The position numbers and the translations under genes were made by a program. Shown here one piece after another: positions 6,859 to 10,144 of a stretch of DNA of 10,144 nucleotides. Source of the stretch: Flavobacteriales bacterium (GTDB lineage Bacteria; Bacteroidota; Bacteroidia; Flavobacteriales_F; PHOS-HE28); contig JADJTW010000035.1 of assembly GCA_016710965.1 (NCBI GenBank), forward strand, positions 1-10,144. The letters are read 5' to 3'. Below the pieces are notes generated by a model. It saw nothing but the letters and a program-made list of their open reading frames with translations. It made no database searches and was not told where the DNA came from. Numbering within the stretch: position 1 is the stretch's first letter; the number at the start of each line of letters is the position of its first letter.

Positions 6859-8982
6859 ATGCTCTCGCCGTCGCTCTCCACTCGTCACCCACTTCGCAAG
6901 CGCTGTTACGGTGTCGGTCTCCGGCTGGACGCCACCTGCGGGCAATGCAACGGTTTCATCACCTTACCGCCCAAGGGGCATCCTCCATACGCCTACCTGT
7001 GGTCCCCAGCACCACCATCTATGGACAGGGTACCCCGCAGGTGCAGGGCTTTGCCCAGTGATTATTCCCGTAGAGGTCACCGATGGATTGCGGGGCAGCA
7101 CCGCGCAGGCCGACTTCACGGTGCTGAACAACAATGATCTGTTGCCGGGTTGGGGCTGGGAGCAGCGGAGCGATTGCCAGAACTGTTGCGGCGGGTGGTT
7201 CCAGCTATCGACCACGGGGATGGGCAGAACGGCGCCCTACACGGTCGATTTCACGTTCCCGCAACCCATCGGCAACACCGATTTCATGCTCATGGGCCTG
7301 TGCGCTGGACAAACGATGATCGCGATCGCGAGGCAACGGCTGCGTAAGACAGCAGAGGCGTGGATCTCAAATTCACCGGTCGGCTCGCCGTTCCGTTTCG
7401 GCATCCACGTCACCGCAACAGCGTGCTCCGGGGCGATCGAACGGTTCGATCGCCGTGGGGAGCCACCGGTGACACGTGCGCGTACATCCGTGTGACCAAC
7501 GCCACCTACGGCCAGTAGAGCTAATTCCTGACTTTCGGACCCTGCGATCGATGGCCTGCCTGCCGGCACTTACGATGTATTGGTGCAGGATCTGAATAAG
7601 CATCAACGGCCCGGCTCCTGTGTATTGCACCGAGCGTATGCATAGCCACGGTGGGCAACCCGCCGGGACCATGCGGTGCCGTGGGCGGGACCGGTTTGCC
7701 GCGATGCCGGTCGGGTTTTGCGCCTTCAGCAGCTGATAGGAAACAACCCTACCGCGTGCTGTGGATGCGCCCCGGCGGTGCGCACGCCATCAGCGGTGGT
7801 AACCGGCCGCTACCAGCAGAACCTGGATTTTTGGCAATTACACCCATCGCGCAGGCTCCTCTCGAACGAGGCCTTGTTCTGCCCCACCTCCAGACCCAAC
7901 GCCCTTCATCCTGAACGCGGGCAACACCAGCGCCACCGTCGACTTCGCAAGCCTGAGCACGGTGCTACGCGGTCTCTCCGCCTCGCTCAGCGGATCCCGT
8001 GCTCGTCCCGGCTACGCAGGTGTGGATCGCGTTGCAGAACGCCGCGCATTCCCCAGCGGCAACGTCACGCGTCGACCTCGCCGCTTCGATGGACTGTTGC
8101 TCAACCCGCTGCATCGAACCGGTCAATGGTGCACACCAGGAACGCTCGCTCCATACGGTCACATCACCGTGGGCTTCACGGCGAACGTGCCAGCGAACAT
8201 CAACCTGCTGGGCACGGTGCGAAGCTACACCGCAGCGGTGAGCAACACCACGAGCAGAAGCGAACACTGCCAACAACGTCGCTTCGCTCGATAAAACGAT
8301 GCGCGTGGCCTAGGACCCCAACGACAAACAGGGCGGCACGACCAGTGGCTTGGAGGCCCCACGCAATACTTCCTCGCGCAGGACGAATGGATCGTTACAC
8401 CGTTCGCTTCCAGAACACCGGCACCGCCACCGCGGAGATGGTGGTGATCGCGATGATATCGATGCCGGACCTCAACATCGTGTCGTTGGAGATCCTGGGC
8501 GCGTCCCACAACTTCCTCTTCCTTCGGTGAAGGACGTGGTTAGTCTTCACCTTCAGGAACGTCCTGCTACCGGATAGCGCCGCGGACTTCCTCGGGGAGC
8601 CAAGGCCGCGTCAAATCGCGGATCGAGCCGAACAGCGATCGCCCCGGTCGGAACGATGCTGGGAAGCTTTACGAACATCTGCCTTTCGATTTCAATCCTG
8701 CGATCGTCCCCTGTACCCCGACCATGTAGTGGACTTCAGCAGGGCGATGCAGATGACCGATGGGTATCGGGATGCTTGGATCAGCGGGCGTTCATTGTGG
8801 GTTTTGCCCTTCGGCAAGATCTGGCCCATCACCATGCTCGGCTCGGATGGTCGTGTGGTACGTTCACCATTCGATCGTGCTCAGGTATCACTGGATCTCT
8901 CGGGCATGCGACCGGAGTTTATGTCCACTCGACATCACACTTCGCAACGGAGCACGAACGCCAACAGCTCATCATCCAATGA
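6859..8982 (+). CDS. Large T9SS surface protein with SprB-like, SdrD-B-like and DUF11-like modules, heavily frame broken
   Basis: The likely start is the ATG at 6859 (MLSPSLS..., then THFASA in another frame, a plausible signal peptide). The restored product, about 705 aa, begins with an SprB-like module (VTVSVSGWTPPAGNATVSS, YLWSP, VEVTDGLRGSTAQADFTVLN). Next is a Cys-rich module (PGWGWEQRSDCQNCCGGWFQ, GMGTAPYTVDFTFPQP), then ATYGQ, DGLPAGTYDVLVQD. An SdrD-B-like module follows at about 7670-7960 (CGAVGGT, RYQQNLDFG, FILNAGNTSATVDFASLSTV). A DUF11-like module follows at about 7965-8735: ITVGFTANVPANINLLGTV, DPNDKQGGTTSG, YTVRFQNTGTATAE, LNIVSLEILGASHNF, LLPDSAADFLG. The end (LDLSGMRP, DITLRNGART, QLIIQ, TGA at 8980-8982) is a T9SS sorting domain. 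At least a dozen indels, and an in-frame TAG at 8311-8313, interrupt it. It is probably a long surface protein. The stop overlaps the next ATG. Confidence 0.72.
7432..7454. repeat. 23-nt inverted repeat with 11-nt arms
   Basis: GGCGATCGAAC at 7432-7442 is the exact reverse complement of GTTCGATCGCC at 7444-7454, with one G between them. It lies inside the first large surface protein gene, in a stretch where the frame is disturbed and the encoded residues are not conserved enough to explain it. It contains two CGATCG sites. It may be coincidence or a sequence artefact, and no function can be assigned. Confidence 0.5.
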
Positions 8983-10144
8983 ACCCACGCATTCCCGTTC
9001 TGTTCCTGATGGTGATCCGGCATGGCTGCGTCGCCTTGGCGTGCAAGTGAGCATCCAGCACGCACGCACCTACCTGTGGTCGAGAACAACGGGCGTCTTT
9101 ACGCCTATGCAACTGGGCGTACTCCCTATACCTATTCGTGGACCCGCGGCCAATGGCTTATCCGCCAATATCACCGGCCTGCCGCATGGTCCGCCTCGGT
9201 GACCGTAACAGATGCCCTGGGCAATGCGGCCAGCGCGAACGCGACGCTTACGATGTGTCGTACACCCCATTAGGCGGGTTGCGGTGGTGAACTTGGCATC
9301 TACGATTGCAATGGCTGGTGTGCCGGGTATGTGGATATCGACATCTCGAGCCTGGAAGGACGGGGGCCATATTCATTCCAACCCTCCTCCATCGCTTCAC
9401 GAATGGGAGTGTTTGCACTTCGGAAGCCTGTGCGGTGGGCAGTTGGAACTGGACATCGTGGATGCGAACGGTTGTGATGGACACTTCCAGCAGCTATTTC
9501 GGGCGAAGCGAACGGTGCAGACCTTTACCTGCAATACGCTAAGCCCGCCTGTGCCGGACAGAGTGACGGTTCGTTCCAGATCGAAGTCTAGCTGGCAGGA
9601 TATGGGCGGCTTCGGGCATTGCGTCTCAGTCTGTCCGGTCGCCGGTGGATCAACCCGTGTACGAGAACGGTCCAGTTTTTGGCGGCACCTACCTCACAGT
9701 GGACAACCTCGCGCCCGGCCAATACACGGTAGGTGTCATCCCGTGCGATGGCATGGGTGCACAGTATTCATCGGGGCCTTCCATAGAAGTTGGTCCTGGA
9801 TGTTGGTCCACTGTGTGGCGGCGTGCAAGGACTCGTGTTCCATGATGCGGACCAGAGACTGTTCAGCAAGGCAGCGGCGACATTCCTTTACCTACCAAGT
9901 GCTCACCATCCTCCCCGGACCCGGAATACGCCACATCACCGATGCCAATGGCCATTTTCTTGCGCAACTTGGATTACGGCGCGTATACCGTGGAACAGAG
10001 CGATCCCGAACTGGGTCAACTCTGTCCTCCTGCGGGAGCGATCCCGCTTTCGTTGAATACTGGCGCCCAAGTGGCGACGATCGACCTGGCCGACAGCAGC
10101 ATTGTTCCGCGATGCCGATGTCCATCTCTGGAGCACCAGCGCGC
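8979..10144 (+). CDS. Large surface protein, tandem paralog of the preceding gene; 3' end outside window, frame broken
   Basis: The ATG at 8979 overlaps the upstream TGA (ATGA) and starts a signal peptide (MNPRIPVLFLMVI...ALAC). The restored product continues with an SprB-type repeat (VVENNGRLYAYATGG-TP-YTYSWT, NITGLPHG, SVTVTDALGNAASANATLTM), at about 9080-9255. A Cys-rich module follows (GIYDCNGWCAGYVDIDISSL, LDIVDANGCDG), then CAGQSDGSFQIEV and FGGTYLTVDNLAPGQYTVGV. Next is an SdrD-B-like module at about 9815-10110: GGVQGLVFHDAD, FLAQLDYGAYTVEQSDPEL, GQLCPPAGAIPLSLNTGAQV, ATIDLADSSIVP. Each module has its counterpart, in the same order, in the upstream gene. By analogy the missing part should hold a DUF11-like module and a T9SS sorting domain. 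Many single-base frame changes interrupt it. Role: probably a surface protein. SprB-type repeats occur in Flavobacterium gliding adhesins, but this is far shorter than SprB and motility is not implied. Confidence 0.7.

Noticed and set aside
8979..10144. Gliding adhesin SprB itself
   Set aside because: SprB is several thousand residues long with many repeats. Here only one clear SprB-type repeat is seen, in a gene of modest size by its paralog.
1..10144. CRISPR arrays, tRNA or rRNA genes, insertion sequences, prophage or defence genes
   Set aside because: No regularly spaced repeats, cloverleaf-like sequences, transposase or integrase motifs, or terminal inverted repeats were recognised on either strand.

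Overview
The window looks like part of a GC-rich Bacteroidota chromosome, most likely a Flavobacteriales-type lineage. Five of its genes encode secreted proteins. Four of these end inside the window with type IX secretion system (T9SS) type A C-terminal sorting domains: a PNP motif, then an LDATG/ALPSGxY-type strand pattern, then a basic last few residues. The other two genes in the middle encode a lipid A deacylase-like outer-membrane protein and a head-GIN (DUF2807) lipoprotein, both familiar in this phylum. Start codons show no clear Shine-Dalgarno sequence, which is usual there. No RNA gene, insertion sequence, phage gene or CRISPR array was seen, and no gene-free stretch exceeds about 150 bases.

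Layout, left to right. The tail of a T9SS cargo gene (2-64) overlaps by 4 nt a second cargo gene (61-962). After a 102-nt gap comes an intact 614-aa cargo protein (1065-2909). It converges, with a 2-nt gap, on a minus-strand pair of overlapping genes: a PagL-like acyloxyacyl hydrolase (4710-3633), then a DUF2807 lipoprotein (3642-2912). Divergent from that pair is another T9SS cargo gene (4773-5786), which faces a minus-strand Ppx/GppA exopolyphosphatase (about 6714-5787). To the right, two large plus-strand surface proteins lie in tandem (6859-8982 and 8979 to the window end), again joined by a 4-nt ATGA overlap. They share SprB-like repeats and an SdrD-B-like module in the same order, so they look like a duplicated gene.

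A strong technical feature runs through the window. Most genes are broken by many single-base indels, yet the protein restored by switching frame keeps its family motifs. The widely conserved exopolyphosphatase is broken at several sites, including inside its DIGSNA motif. This pattern fits uncorrected long-read errors better than gene decay. About 960-3205 is clean, so errors are unevenly spread. Gene spans below are therefore those of the restored genes, and residue numbers in broken genes are approximate.

Functionally this is mainly a cell-surface region. T9SS cargo proteins cross the outer membrane and are usually anchored to the surface through lipopolysaccharide. The deacylase family edits lipid A, and the lipoprotein sits in the envelope. 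Only the exopolyphosphatase acts in the cytoplasm. I see no defence or mobile system here. The most interesting biology is the tandem pair of large surface proteins and the domain shared between separate cargo genes.
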